From CAVPXC01 sp963709505 (GTDB taxonomy: Bacteria; Chloroflexota; Anaerolineae; JAAEKA01), in contig CAVPXC010000030.1 in NCBI GenBank assembly GCA_963709505.1, positions 8,434-72,433 on the forward strand: DNA of 64,000 bases, given 5' to 3'. The position numbers were made by a program, and so were the translations under genes. A model generated the notes under the pieces. It was given only the letters and a program-made list of their open reading frames with translations, was not told the DNA's origin and ran no database searches. Every line of letters begins with the position of its first letter. Within the stretch, counting starts at the first letter, position 1. Shown piece by piece: positions 9,101 to 19,711 of the stretch.

Positions 9101-11143
9101 AGGATCTGACCTGTCCTGACTGGTTCGGACTGTGTCTGAGTTTCTCCAAGCTCCTGTGCCGCCACCAACCTCTCCGCCACCGCGCGCCGGAATTCGCCCA
9201 CCCGTTTACCCAGCTCGTACGGCCGCCAGGGAAAATCGCCGCGCCAGAAGGGCATGCGGGGTGTCGCGCCCGGCGCCTCGACTACCTGGACCTTGTCGTC
9301 GGTGATCTCGATCACCCGCCAGACCTGCGAGCCGAGCATGAAGGCGTCGCCGACGCGGGTTTCGTACACGAACTCCTCGTCCAGCTCGCCCAGCTTGGTC
9401 TTGCCGTTGCCCAGATACGCGCCGAACGCGCCCCGGTCGGCGATCGTCCCGCCGTTGGTGATCGCGATCAACCGCGATCCGGGCAGCGCGGCCAGCCGGT
9501 TGTTGACCCGGTCCCATGACAACCGCGGCCGCAGCTCCTGGTGCGCTTGGCTGGGAAAGCGGCCGGACAGCATCTCCAACACAGCCTGGAAGACGCGTGG
9601 AGTCAGGTCTTGGTAGGCATAGACGCAGCGTATAAGGTCGAACAGCGCGTCGACGTCCCAGGTCTCGACGGCGACCATCGCTACGATCTGTTGAGCTAGC
9701 ACGTCCAGCGGATTGCGCGGGGTGGCGATTGGCTCGACCTCGCCGCGCAGCATGCCGCCGGCAATGGCTGCGGCTTCCATGATGTCCTCGCGGTGGGTCG
9801 GGAAAATGCGGCCCTTGCTTGTCTGTCCAACCAGGTGTCCGGACCGGCCGACGCGCTGCAGCCCCTGCGCCACCGACTTGGGCGACTGGAGCTGAACCAC
9901 CAGGTCCACCGCGCCGATGTCGATGCCCAACTCTAGCGAGGAAGTACCGACGAGCGCCGGCAGCTCCCCGGCCTTGAGCTGCTGCTCCATCTCCAACCGC
10001 GCCTCGCGCGACATGCTGCCGTGATGCGCGCGGATCGCGTTGCCGGAGGTGCCCGCGCCCGCGGCCATTAAGCCACTGCCGACCGCCACGCCGTTCCGGA
10101 TCAATCCGCTGGCCTGGCCTGAGGATTCGGCTGCGATCTGCTCGTTGAGCCGGTCGGCCGTGCGTTCGGCCTGGCGGCGGTTGTTGGCGAAGATCAGGGT
10201 CGTGCGGTGCAGGCGGATCAGCTCGAGCACCCGCGGGATGATCGCCGGCCAGACCGAGCCGCCGGGCAGGGTGCGGAAGTCGTCCACGACGGTTTCGACT
10301 TGTAGGTCCAGTGGCTTTTTGTAGCCCGCGTCGACGATGGTGACCGGCCGCGGCCGCAAAGTGCGCTCGGCGCTCGGCCCGGCAACCCATTCGTTGCCGC
10401 CGAGGAAACGGGCGACCTCGTCGAGTGGCCGGATGGTGGCCGAGAGGCCGATTCGTTGCACCGGCTGCTGCGCCAAAGTGCTGCAGGCGTTCCAGGCTCA
10501 GAGCCAGGTGCACCCCGCGCTTCTCGCCGGCCAGGGTGTGGATTTCGTCGACGATCACCGTGCGCACCGATTTGAAGAGCTGCCGCGCGCGTGGGCTGGT
10601 GAGCATCAGATAGAGAGATTCGGGGGTCGTGATCAGGATGTGCGGCGGCCGTTTAAGCATCGCCTGCCGCTCGCGCTGCGGCGTGTCACCGGAGCGGACC
10701 AGCACGCTGATCTCCGGGAAATCTACGCCCATCTCTGCAGCTGTGCGTCGGATGCCCGCCAGCGGTACGCGCAGGTTGCGTTGGATGTCGTTATTCAGCG
10801 CCTTCAGCGGCGAGATGTATACGATCCGAATCCCCTGGCTGCTTTCGGCTTGAGCACGTTTGCGCTTGCCCGTTCCTCGCCTGTTACCTTCATTATCCGC
10901 AAGTTCACTGCTTGCCGCACCACGCTCCACTCTCCACCCTCCACTCTCCACTCTCCACAGCTCCTCAATTCCCCACAAAAACGCCGCCATCGTCTTGCCG
11001 GACCCGGTGGGTGCGAGGATTAGCGTATTTTCGCCGCGCTGGATCGCCGGCCAGCCTTCGACTTGCGGTGGAGTGGGTTCGCCGAGCGCGGTGCGGAACC
11101 ATTCACGAACGGGTGGGGAGAAGCTCTGAAGCACGTTAGTCAT
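6179..11143 (-). CDS. lhr: Lhr-family large helicase, broken by three frameshifts
   Basis: Read across frames this is one gene of about 1650 codons. The ATG at 11143 starts MTNVLQSF. Walker A APTGSGKT and motif II VDEIHTLAGEKRG lie in the first frame. After a shift near 10475 come motif III GLSATIRPLDEVARF and motif VI QRVGRSGH. After a second shift near 8630 comes the Lhr-core C-terminal region, and after a third near 6735 the final part ending NAALRQR. Bacterial Lhr proteins are long 3'-5' helicases for DNA repair or RNA:DNA hybrids with a winged-helix and Lhr-core module plus a C-terminal extension; the total length fits. Five short tandem-repeat tracts are embedded in the coding sequence (listed separately), the first just after Walker A. 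The frame breaks look like assembly indels because each flank is well conserved. Confidence 0.85.
7643..7670. repeat. heptamer tandem repeat inside lhr
   Basis: Four units of GTGGAGG, the last degenerate. They encode part of a Pro/Ser/His-rich linker (SPSTLHPPLSEYL) in the helicase. Related heptamers with the complementary CTCCACC theme occur at 10924-10960 and 26929-26992. Confidence 0.8.
7833..7860. repeat. octamer tandem repeat inside lhr
   Basis: Three complete units and one partial unit of GGTAGATT, encoding part of HLTNLPIYQSTDAAQ. It stands about 10 bases from the 9-bp repeat at 7871-7915, so two unrelated repeat types adjoin within one linker. Confidence 0.8.
7871..7915. repeat. degenerate 9-bp tandem repeat inside lhr
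   Basis: About five units of a GGAAGAGTC-like 9-mer. Being a multiple of three, it gives a three-residue protein repeat (LRT, LPT, FPI, LPD). Confidence 0.7.
8983..9014. repeat. degenerate heptamer tandem repeat inside lhr
   Basis: Units CCCGTAA, ACCGTAA, AACGTAA and CCCGGAA follow one another. The stretch lies between two conserved helicase segments and encodes a short variable linker. Confidence 0.7.
10924..10960. repeat. heptamer tandem repeat inside lhr
   Basis: Five units of CTCCACT/CTCCACC. On the coding strand they give the RVESGGWRVERG segment, placed soon after Walker A, where other Lhr proteins have a short loop. Confidence 0.8.
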
Positions 11144-11230
11144 GATGAGATTATACTCCAATAGGCTCTCATGAACAAGAACATGTGTGCGAACGGCAGG
11201 GCTTTTCAAAAGTCGCGACTGCGCTCCCAA

Positions 11231-11266
11231 GTGTCACCCTGAGTTTTCGATCCCGCGCAGCGGGAT
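11231..11266. repeat. REP-like element with 7-bp hairpin
   Basis: GTGTCACCCTGAG is followed by the hairpin ATCCCGC-gca-GCGGGAT. The same GTCACCCTGAG start occurs at 3236. It lies in the lhr-dinB spacer (11144-11376), where I see no gene. Confidence 0.5.
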
Positions 11267-11376
11267 GCGCCGGTCAAAAAACCCAGGGAGTTTCTAGGTA
11301 GCGAACGGTCTGGTAGGTCACAGCAGTCAAATTCGTCGCGTCCCGCGTGTCGAAGTGTGATATACCTAACCTGCCC

Positions 11377-12468
11377 CTACAAGCCAGATTCGGATGCACC
11401 CAGATCAAATAGGGGCAACTGGCCCGTCGGCTCGGCGAGCTGGTGGGCGCCGACACCCAAAAGCCGCACCGGCCGGCCCGGCTCCCAGGTGCGCTCCAAC
11501 AGCACCAACGCGGCCCGGTAGATCTCGATCGAGTCGTCCGTGGGCACGGCCAGGGTCATCTGGCGCGTCAGGGTGGTGAAGTCGCCGTAGCGCAGCTTGA
11601 TCGCCACCGTGCCACAGGCCAGTCCCTCTCGCCTGAGGTCTTCCGCCACGCCTTGACTCATCTTCCAAAGTTGCGCCTTCAAGCTGCGCAGCTCGGACAG
11701 ATCGCGGTTGAACGTGCGCTCCTGGCTGTATGACTTGCGCTCGTACTCGGTGACCACCGGGCTGTCGTCGACGCCGCGTGCCCGCTCACCCAGCTCCGGG
11801 CCATGCTTGCTGAAAGCCGCGCGCAGGGTCTCGTCCGGCACGGCAGCCAGCTCGCCGATGGTAGTCACACCCATCTCCGCCAGCCGCCCAGCCGTCACTG
11901 GACCGACGCCCCACAACGCACGCGCCGGCAGCGGCGCCAGGAACTCGGCCTCCGTGCCGGGGGGCACAATCGTCAGCCCGCCGGGCTTGTGCAGATCGGA
12001 GGCTACCTTGGCGACTTGCTTGTTGGTCGCCACCCCCAGCGAGGCGGACAGGCCGATTTCCTCGCGCACGCGCGCCTGTAAGCGGCTGGCCAGCTCAACC
12101 GCGTCCGACCAGTCAGGCACTTGCTCCGATATGTCCAAAAAGGCCTCATCGATGCTGATCTGCTCCACCAGCGGCGTCATTTCGTGCAAAATGGCCATGA
12201 CGCGCTGGGAGTATTGTCGATACAGACCATGGCGGGGCGGCAGGACGATCGCCTCTGGGCACAGCTTGAGCGCCTGGGCCATCGGCATGGCCGAACGACA
12301 GCCGAACGCCCGCGCCGGATAGGACGCAGCCGCAACGACCCCGCGCTCCTCCGGCCGGCCGCCCACTAGCACTGGCTTGCCGGCCAGCTCCGGGTTTTCC
12401 AGTATTTCGACCGACGCAAAAAAGGCGTCGAGGTCGAGGTGGAGGATCATGCGTGTGGTCATAGTCAT
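11377..12468 (-). CDS. dinB: DNA polymerase IV (Y family)
   Basis: The product, about 363 residues from the ATG at 12468 (or 361 from 12462), has all Y-family signatures. LDLDAFFASVE and SIDEAFLDIS carry the three catalytic carboxylates, GVATNKQVAKVASD follows in the palm, and LWGVGPVTAGRL is the helix-hairpin-helix. Near the C-terminus GQLPLFDL fits the pentapeptide that binds the beta sliding clamp. The enzyme performs error-prone translesion synthesis. A longer start at 12492 would read through a palindromic element (MRKTGPID), so I reject it. It runs in the same direction as lhr, separated by 233 bases. Confidence 0.93.
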   Translation of the reverse strand: MTMTTRMILHLDLDAFFASVEILENPELAGKPVLVGGRPEERGVVAAASYPARAFGCRSAMPMAQALKLCPEAIVLPPRHGLYRQYSQRVMAILHEMTPLVEQISIDEAFLDISEQVPDWSDAVELASRLQARVREEIGLSASLGVATNKQVAKVASDLHKPGGLTIVPPGTEAEFLAPLPARALWGVGPVTAGRLAEMGVTTIGELAAVPDETLRAAFSKHGPELGERARGVDDSPVVTEYERKSYSQERTFNRDLSELRSLKAQLWKMSQGVAEDLRREGLACGTVAIKLRYGDFTTLTRQMTLAVPTDDSIEIYRAALVLLERTWEPGRPVRLLGVGAHQLAEPTGQLPLFDLGASESGL

Positions 12469-12471
12469 ATC

Positions 12472-12548
12472 GATCGGACCGGTTTTCCGCAACCGGTCCG
12501 ATCTTGAGTGATACCAGACCGGACCGGTTGCGGAAAACCGGTCCGGTC
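12472..12548. repeat. composite palindrome: two 32-base inverted arms
   Basis: The arms 12472-12503 and 12517-12548 are near-exact reverse complements of each other, and each is itself palindromic (GGACCGGTT...AACCGGTCC). The core reads TTTTCCGCAA in one arm and TTGCGGAAAA in the other. The same architecture and core recur at 32169-32241. The element sits directly upstream of dinB. The rest of the spacer up to 12762 shows no gene. Confidence 0.8.
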
Positions 12549-12762
12549 GATGTTTGGTATGATTTTAACCGATGTCTCGGCGCTTGCCAATCTAGTCGAC
12601 ACGGGCTGTTTGTGTGTGGTGTTGGTCAAGGCAAGCGCTTGATCGATTGCCTCCGTCGCCACGTTTCCCTAAACGCGTGTTCTTGAGTAAAATGATCCCG
12701 CACTGTCCGCTTCCAGCTGGGGTCGCCTGGCCGCCAGCGATGTGTCCTTGGAGGTTGCTCTT

Positions 12763-14402
12763 ATGAAACCCCGCACCCTGTCCACTGCCCTTGCCGTTGT
12801 CTTCCTGTTGGTGACCTTGGTGGCTCCTGCCATGGCTGCACCGGCCGCCGATGGCGAGGTTCTTGTGCGTGTCTGGTTGGCCAACCCCGCGACCGATGTC
12901 GTACGGCTTGCCGCAGCTCCGTTGACGCCGCTTGCCCGCGAGTTCGTTTCGCAAGAATACGTTTTGGCGCGGTCCGACAAGGACGGGCTGGACTGGTTGG
13001 CCGCCAATGGGCTGGATTTCGAGGTGCTGGACAAAGCCGCGTCCTCCGCGCGCTATCTGATGGTCGACCTCACCGGCCCGAGAACTGACTCTCCCGACGG
13101 CCGGCTCCTCTTTGCCGACGGCCAGCGCGCACTATGGCGCGTCGAGGCGACTGCCGAATTGCCGCACGTCAGCCACAGCGCCTGGTTCATCGATCAGCCG
13201 ATCCGGCTTTTGCCGCGGCCGCTTGCCCCGCTGCCCAACTCGATCACCCCGCTCCCCTTGGTACAGGAGATCATCGACCAGGTCGATCTACCGCGCTTGA
13301 TGACCTACGCCAACGAGCTGAGCGGCCAGCAGGCGGCCATGATCGCCGGCCAGCCCTACACTATTGTCACGCGTTATTCGGGCGGGACCCCTCCGGCAGC
13401 TTCGTTTCAAGCAGGTAGGTATATGGTCGAACGCTTCCAGCGCCTCGGGCTGACTGTCACGACTCATCGCTGGAACGCGTCCAAACCCGTGAATGTGATC
13501 GCAGAGAAGCCCGGTATGAACCCGGCGGCAGGCATCGTCATCATCTGTGGCCACCTCGACGATACCTCCCAGAGCCCGTCTACCCTGGCGCCCGGCGCCG
13601 ACGACAACGGCAGCGGCTCGGTGGCCGTGCTGCACGCCGCCGACTCCTCGCGCCCTACAATTTCGACGCCACCCTGCGCTTCATCCTGTTCACCGGCGAG
13701 GAGCAAGGGCTCTATGGCAGCACGGCATACGCCAACATGGTGCAGAACCAGGACATTCGCGGCGTGCTCAATATGGATATGATCGCCTGGGACAACGTGG
13801 GCGGGCCGAACATGGACCTGCATGCCAACAGCGGGGTCGCCGGCAGCATGGCTTTGGCCCAGCTCTATGCCGACGCTGTGACCGCATATGGGCTGGCCCT
13901 GACGCCGGCCATCTACAGCAACGGTACCGGCTCCAGCGATCATTCACCTTTCTGGAACGTGGGTATCCCGGCATTTCTCGCGATCGAGAACTACCGCGCG
14001 GACGGGACTATACCCAGTGACTTCAACGCTTACTATCACACCACGAGCGACCGCACTCAGTACTTCAACCAGACCTTTTTCAGCAACATGACCAAGGGAT
14101 CGTTGGCGACCTTCGCTCACATGGCCGGCATCCGCACGACCTGCTACTGGGCGGATGTGGACTGCAGCGGCCAGGTGACGATTGTGGACATCATGAAGGT
14201 GACAAGCCATTGGCTGGCGACGCGCGGCCAGTGGAACTATAGTCGCGTTTACGACGCGAACGATGACGACATCATCGACGCGACCGACGTGCAGCTGTTT
14301 GCTGCCGAATGGGGTTATTCCAACCTGCAAATGGCTCGGGCCAGTCTGTGCGCAGCCTGCCGGAGGCACCAACCGAGCCCGTCCGTGACGGATAACCCCT
14401 AA
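12763..14402 (+). CDS. secreted M28 family metallopeptidase with dockerin-like C-terminus (frameshifted)
   Basis: GGAGG eight bases before the ATG at 12763 fixes the start. A clear signal peptide (hydrophobic residues about 10-26, cleavage after AMA) exports the product. The M28 zinc-site region starts with CGHLDDTS and GADDNGSGS. After a one-base frame change near 13645 it continues LFTGEEQGLYGS, NMDMIAWDN and SDHSPFWNVGIP, which supply the remaining ligands. The tail has two dockerin-like EF-hand segments, DVDCSGQVTIVDIM and DANDDDIIDATDVQ. It is probably an extracellular aminopeptidase. The dockerin-like tail could bind a cohesin or simply calcium; no cohesin is visible in the window. Confidence 0.85.
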
Positions 14403-14421
14403 ACACCCTGGAGGGAGACCC

Positions 14422-16531
14422 ATGGGATCGTTACACAGAGGGAGGCGCTGGGGCCTTGCCCTGGCCGGGTTGCTGATCTGTCTGCTTGCGTTCAGCCTGG
14501 CTGTGTGGTGGCTTGGCAACAAGCAGCCGACGCCTGAAGGTGGCCAAACGCCGGCATCCACCGAGTGCCGCGCCTGGCGCTGTGCCGGTGGTGCACAGCC
14601 CGGTCGAGCTGGTGATCCAGCCGGAAGCCGGCTCGGAGCGGTTGGTGCAGGCGATCGACGGCACGGAGAAAAGCCTTCGCATGAAGGTCTATCTCGTCAC
14701 CGAGGATACGGTGGTGGATGCCGTGAAGCGCGCCGCGCAGCGCGGCGTGGAGACGCGGGTGATGATCGAGCCGAACCCGGAAGGGGGCGGCGACACCAAC
14801 CGTGTGGCGGCCGAGGAGTTGCGTGCGGCTGGAGTCGACGTGCGCGACACACCCAGCGCCTTCCGGCTCAGCCATGAGAAGAGCGTTGTCCTCGACGACC
14901 GTGTTGTGTTCATCATGACCCACAATCTGACCCGCTCGTCGTTCGCCAAGAACCGGGAATTCGAGGCCATCAGCGAAGACAAGGCGGTGGTCGAAGAGGT
15001 AGTCCAGGTCTTCGACGCCGACTGGGAGCGCCGCGAGCCGGATCTGAGTAAAGCGCTGCTGGTGTGGAGCCCGGTCAACAGCCGGTCGCGCATCACTGCG
15101 CTGATCGACGGCGCTCGCACGACGCTCGATCTCTATCAAGCCTCTGTACTTGACGACGGGCTGAACGAGCGGCTCAAGGCCGCTGTCGAGCGCGGAGTGA
15201 CGGTACGGCTCGTCACGTCCCCGCCCAGCGATTTCTCCGACCCGGACTATCCTGAACTCAACGGCTTGCAGACCGGCGGGGTGCAGATACGCGTCCTAGA
15301 AGAGCCTTATATCCACGCCAAGACTCTCCTGGTTGACGGCCAGGTCGCTTTTGTCGGCTCCGAGAACTTCACGACTTCGTCGCTTGAACTCAACCGCGAG
15401 CTGGGCATCGTCTTCGACGACGCAGCCGCGGTCAACCGGTTGGCCGGCGCCTTCCTGCAGGACTGGAACCAGGCGACGCCGTGGTCGGCTCCCCAAGCCA
15501 CGCCGGCTTCTGCATCTGCTCCACCTCCCCCGCCCGGCGGCGTGGTCCCGTGGCAAGACGCCGGGCGCTACGCCGGCCAGACGATCACAGTCGAGGGCGA
15601 GATTGTCGATTCCTACAACTCCGGCAAGGTCGCGTTTCTCAACTTCAGCCGCAGCCGCGATGATTTCAAGCTTGTCGTCTTTGCCGAAGCCTTTGGCCGT
15701 TTTCCACAGCCGCCGGAGCAGCTGTACCTCGGCAAGCAGGTGCGGGCCACCGGCGAGGTGAAGCTCTATCAAGGCAAGCCAGAGATGGACATCGGCGATC
15801 CGAGCCAGATCGCGGTCGTAGGCGATCGCGCCCTGCTTCCGGTTGTTCCTACGGCCACGGTGCCGGCCGGCGGGATCGTCCCTTGGCAGGATGCCGGCCA
15901 GTACATCGGCCAGCGGGTAACGGTCGAGGGAGACGTGGTCCGCAGCTACAACAGTGGCAAGGTTTCCTTCCTCAACTTCGCACAGGACTACAAGGGCACC
16001 TTTTCGGTGGTGGTGTTTGCGTCGGACTACGCCAAGTGGCCGCAGACGCCCGACCAGTTCTATCTGGGCAAAAAAATCCGGGCCACAGGTAAGGTCAAGG
16101 AGTACAAAGGCGCACCGGAGATGGTGGTGGAGACGCCGGAGCAGGTCGAGGTTATCGGTTCGGCTGATACGGCCGCCATCGCCGCGACGCCGAGTTCCCC
16201 TGACATCCCATCAAAGGCCGCTGCCGCACCTGTGCCCGTCGTGTCGGAGGTGATTTCATGGGAGGAGGCCGCGCTCTACGAAGGCCAGCAGGTGACAGTC
16301 GAGGGTAAGGTCGTGGATACGTACAAATCCGCCAAGGTGATCTTCCTGAACTTCAGCCCGAACCGCGAGGCGTTCAAGCTGGTGATCTTCGCCGGCGACT
16401 GGAAGCTGTGGCCGCAACTGCCCGACGTTCTGTATCGTGGCAAGACGCTCCAGGTCACCGGCGAGGTCAAGCTGTACAAAGGCGCGCCGGAGATTATCTT
16501 GAATGGACCGGAGCAGGTTGTGGTGAAATAA
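14422..16531 (+). CDS. exported phospholipase D-like protein with three OB-fold-like repeats (frameshifted)
   Basis: GGAGGGAG precedes the ATG at 14422, which opens a membrane anchor or signal (residues about 10-30). A frame change near 14560 is needed to join the PLD part. That part has two HxK motifs: SHEKSVVLDD with THNLTRSS, and IHAKTLLVDG with GSENFTTSS, the two halves of a PLD active site. After a Pro/Ala linker come three copies of an about 95-residue module (about 15541-15830, 15876-16160 and 16240-16525). Each has W-DA--Y-GQ--TVEG, then FLNF, then VVFA and a GK---TG-VK-Y-G-PE pattern resembling OB-fold nucleic-acid-binding modules. The start lies 19 bases after the peptidase gene, so cotranscription is likely. 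A role in extracellular DNA or phospholipid cleavage is inferred. Confidence 0.8.
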
Positions 16532-16619
16532 ATTCGGGTTGCGAACTCCGGAATCTTCACCACGAAGGCAGCATCTTCTCAGTAATCCGAGGTAGGGGCA
16601 CGGCCTTGCGCCTGCCCGC

Positions 16620-16735
16620 CAGGGCGCCCGCAAGGGTGCGCCAGGGTACGCCAGGGCGACCGCCAGGGTACGCCAGGGCGACCGCCAGGGTACGCCAGGG
16701 CGACCGCAAGGGTACGTTAGGGCAACCGCAAGGGC
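16620..16735. repeat. 22-bp tandem repeat array, intergenic
   Basis: About four to five copies of a 22-base unit composed of GGGTACGCCA and GGGCGACCGCCA. The outer copies are degenerate. It has no ORF of note and lies in the 600-base gap between the PLD gene and hisD. Confidence 0.8.
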
Positions 16736-16761
16736 CTGGCCCCCACAAAAAGAGAAAATAC

Positions 16762-16856
16762 CGAAGGCACGAAGAACACGGAGACCTGTATGGACGGAGA
16801 AGGCCACGTTATCGCCTTCTCCGTCCTGCTGACCCTTTGTGTTCTTCGTGCCTTCG
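16762..16856. repeat. nested perfect palindrome, intergenic
   Basis: Outer arms of 18 bases (16762-16779 and 16839-16856, CGAAGGCACG type) enclose inner arms of 13 bases (16792-16804 and 16814-16826, GGACGGAGAAGGC type). Both pairs are perfect. It may act as a terminator after the PLD gene or be a mobile palindromic repeat. Confidence 0.8.
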
Positions 16857-17049
16857 CGGTGAAGCTTCCGGAGTCTCCTGGTGCAGGCATTGAACTATCG
16901 GCCATAAGGGTGGGTCTCACTGCGTTCCCACCACTGAAGGGTTTTTTCCCCGCGTAAGGAGATCGAAGGCCAGTGTAGCGCCAAATGCGAATTGTGAGAT
17001 GGGAATAAACGTGTGTAAGATGGATGGGCATGCGCTTAAGACAACACGT

Positions 17050-17100
17050 CCGAGCGACGGGTGAAGCCGGCTCGGTCGGAGACCGGCCCGAGCGACGGGT
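17050..17100. repeat. CGGTC-core palindrome flanked by 13-bp direct repeats
   Basis: CCGAGCGACGGGT occurs at 17050-17062 and again at 17088-17100. Between them lies CGGTC-gga-GACCG, the same palindromic core as at 19712-19743 and 52043-52070. It is 28 bases upstream of the hisD start. Confidence 0.65.
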
Positions 17101-17128
17101 TGGATCAGCCCAGACGGATGATGACACT

Positions 17129-18458
17129 GTGATAAGGATTTTCGACGATATTAACCAGGCCCAGGCGACGATTCTGCGCCGCGTTGGCTGGGACGAGCAG
17201 GAACTGCCTGCGGCGCTGTTGGATGGCATCGAGCGCCGCTTTGGCGAGCGGTTGACGCCCGAACAAGCCGTGGCGCGCGTGCTGCGCGACGTGCGTCAGC
17301 GGGGCGATACTGCTCTGCGCCAATGGTCGCAGCGCATCGAAGGTGTGGCCTTGGACACTCTGCAGGTGCCCCAGGCGGAAATCGACGCGGCAGTTGCCGG
17401 TCTTGACCCGCCAGTACGAGACGCGCTGTGGCTGGCCACGCAGCGGCTGGAGTCTTTTCACCGCAAACAGCCCATCGGTTCGTGGATGGACGTCACCCCC
17501 GGTGGCACCCTCGGCCAGATCGTGCGGCCCTTGGAGCGGGTGGGCATCTATGTGCCGGCCGGCTCAGCGCCTCTGCCCTCGTCGTTGTTGCACGCAGCCG
17601 TGCCGGCCCGGGTTGCAGGTGTCGCCGAGATCATCGTTTGTACACCACCTGACCCAAGCACCGGCCGCGTGGCGCCGCTGACGCTGGCCGCGGCGCACGC
17701 CGCGGGCGTCCAGGCGGTCTATTGCCTTGGCGGCGCACAGGCCATCGCGGCCATGGCCTATGGCACGGAAACCGTGCCGCGGGTTGACAAGATCGTCGGC
17801 CCAGGCGGCCTCTTTGTCACCCTGGCCAAGCGCCAGGTCTTCGGCCAGGTCGGCATCGACGGCCTGCCAGGCCCGACCGAGACCGTCATCATCGCCGATG
17901 ACTCGGCCGACCCCGCCCTGGCCGCCGCTGATCTGCTGGCGCAGGCCGAGCACGACGTGCTTGCCTCGGCGATCCTGTTGACGCCGTCGCGAGCGTTTGG
18001 CCGAGTTGGTGCAGGTCGAGGTGGCCCACCAACTGGAGGCGCTGAGCCGGGCTGATATCGCCGCGGCTTCCCTCGCTGGTCGCGGCGGCATCGTAGTGAC
18101 TCACAATTTGGCGCAGGCGATGTCCTTGGCCAATGACTACGCCCCCGAGCATCTTTGCCTTCTCGTCTCCGACCCCTGGTCCCTGGTCGGGCAGATCCGC
18201 AACGCCGGCGGCATCTTCGTCGGCGAGCACAGCTTCGAAGTTCTCGGCGATTACGTCGCCGGTCCGAGCCACGTCATGCCGACCGAGGGCACAGCCCGAT
18301 TCGCCAGCCCATTGAGTGTGGCCGACTTCGTCAAGCGCATCAGCCTGATCGCCTTGGAGCCAAATGAGGGGCGGCGGCTGAGTGGACCGGCTGCACTGTT
18401 GGCCGAAGGTGAAGGGCTAACGGCGCATGCGGCGGCGGCGCGCGCGCGGGCAGAGTAG
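17129..18458 (+). CDS. hisD: histidinol dehydrogenase (frameshifted)
   Basis: HisD oxidises L-histidinol to L-histidine in two NAD-dependent steps. I place the start at the GTG at 17129 because the frame upstream runs through a palindromic repeat. Family motifs in order are RPLERVGIYVPAG, GGAQAIAAMAYGTE, GPGGLFVTLAK, GLPGPTE and AEHD. After a one-base break near 17990 come NDYAPEHL and GGIFVGEHSFEVLGDYVAG, the zinc and substrate site region. The joined length of about 440 residues is normal. It opens the cluster hisD-hisC-hisB-DUF402-hisH, with hisC 13 bases on. The break is probably an assembly error. Confidence 0.9.
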
Positions 18459-18471
18459 AGGGAGATACTCC

Positions 18472-19690
18472 ATGACCAAAATCACCGAACACGACGTCAC
18501 CCGGCTCTTCCGTCCCGAACTGGCGAATATGCAGCCCTACGTGCCGATCCACCCATTCGAGGTAGTCAGTCGCCGGCTCGGCCGGCCACCGGAGCGGATT
18601 GTCAAGCTGGATGCTAACGAGAACCCCTACGGGCCGTCGCCACGGGCGATCGAGGCGATGGCGACGTATCGATGGCATCACATTTACCCCGATCCGCAAA
18701 GCATCGAACTGCGCGAGGCTTTGGCCGCGACCGTCGGCGTGCCGGCCGACCGCATTCTGGCCGGCCAGGGTGCGGATGAGCTGATCGACCTGGTGGGCCG
18801 GCTGTTTCTTGCGCCGGGCGACGCAATTATCGACTGTCCACCGACCTTTGGCATGTATGCCTTTTGCGCCGCGGTCAACGGTTCATGCGTGATCAACGTG
18901 CCGCGGCGCGCTCGATTTCTCTATCGACGTCGAGGCGATCGAGCGCGTCGCCGCCGCGCTGCCTGACGGTGGCTACGACGACATGGCCTGGCTCGACAGC
19001 ATCCAGGTCAACTGCGGCCAGCCTGAGGAGATTGACGCCTCGGCCTCAACCAATCCTTTCAGCCTGCCCAGGCAAAAGCTACTGTTTCTATGTTCGCCGA
19101 ACAACCCTGACGGCGGCCTGGTGTCGCCCAGTGATCTGGAACGCCTGCTGCGGCTGCCGCTCGTGATCGTGTTGGACCAGGCCTACGTCGAGTTCGCCGG
19201 GCCGGAAGCGTCTTTCGTGGATTGGGTGGCGAAGTACCCCAACCTGATCGTGCTGCGCACGTTTAGCAAGTGGGCCGGTCTCGGCGGGCTTCGTGTGGGT
19301 TACGGGATCTTCCCGCCCGCGATTATCGAGCAATTGTGGAAGATCAAGCCGCCGTACAACGTCAACGTGGCCGGCGCTCAGGCGGCGCTGGCGTCGCTCG
19401 CCGATCGCGACATGCTGATGGGCAATGTAGCCAGGCTCGTCGAGGCGCGCGAGCGTCTCTACGTCGAGCTGGAGCGTTTCAGCTTCCTGCAGCCTGTGTC
19501 CGGCAGTCGCGCAAATTTCATCCTTTGCCGGGTGCTGGGTCGCGATGCCCGCCAGCTCAAGTTGGCCCTGGAAGAGCAGGGTGTGCTCGTGCGCCACTTC
19601 GCAAAGCCGGGTCTGGAGAACTGCATCCGGATTTCAGCCGGCCGGCCGGAGGACACCGGGCGGCTGCTCACGGCGCTGCGTGCCGTGTGA
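18472..19690 (+). CDS. hisC: histidinol-phosphate aminotransferase (frameshifted)
   Basis: The ATG at 18472 follows GGAGA. This PLP enzyme makes histidinol phosphate from imidazole acetol phosphate. Visible signatures are LDANENPYGPSP at the N-terminus, SPNNPDGG, LDQAYVEF, and RTFSKWAGLGGLRVGYG with the Schiff-base lysine. One base is gained or lost near 18905, between VPRR and DFSIDVEAIE. Between that point and KLLFLCSPNNPDG the protein carries a segment of about 40 residues (around DGGYDDMAWLDS and NCGQPEEIDAS) that is longer than in most HisC proteins. Confidence 0.9.
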
Positions 19691-19711
19691 TTGGCATCTG
19701 GTTGGCATCTG

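Noticed and set aside
12469..12492. Upstream start for DNA polymerase IV at 12492
   Set aside because: The added residues are encoded by the palindromic repeat; the ATG at 12468 begins the conserved part.
17985..18000. Programmed frameshift in hisD
   Set aside because: No slippery heptamer or downstream pseudoknot is evident, and the same sort of break hits many unrelated genes in the window.
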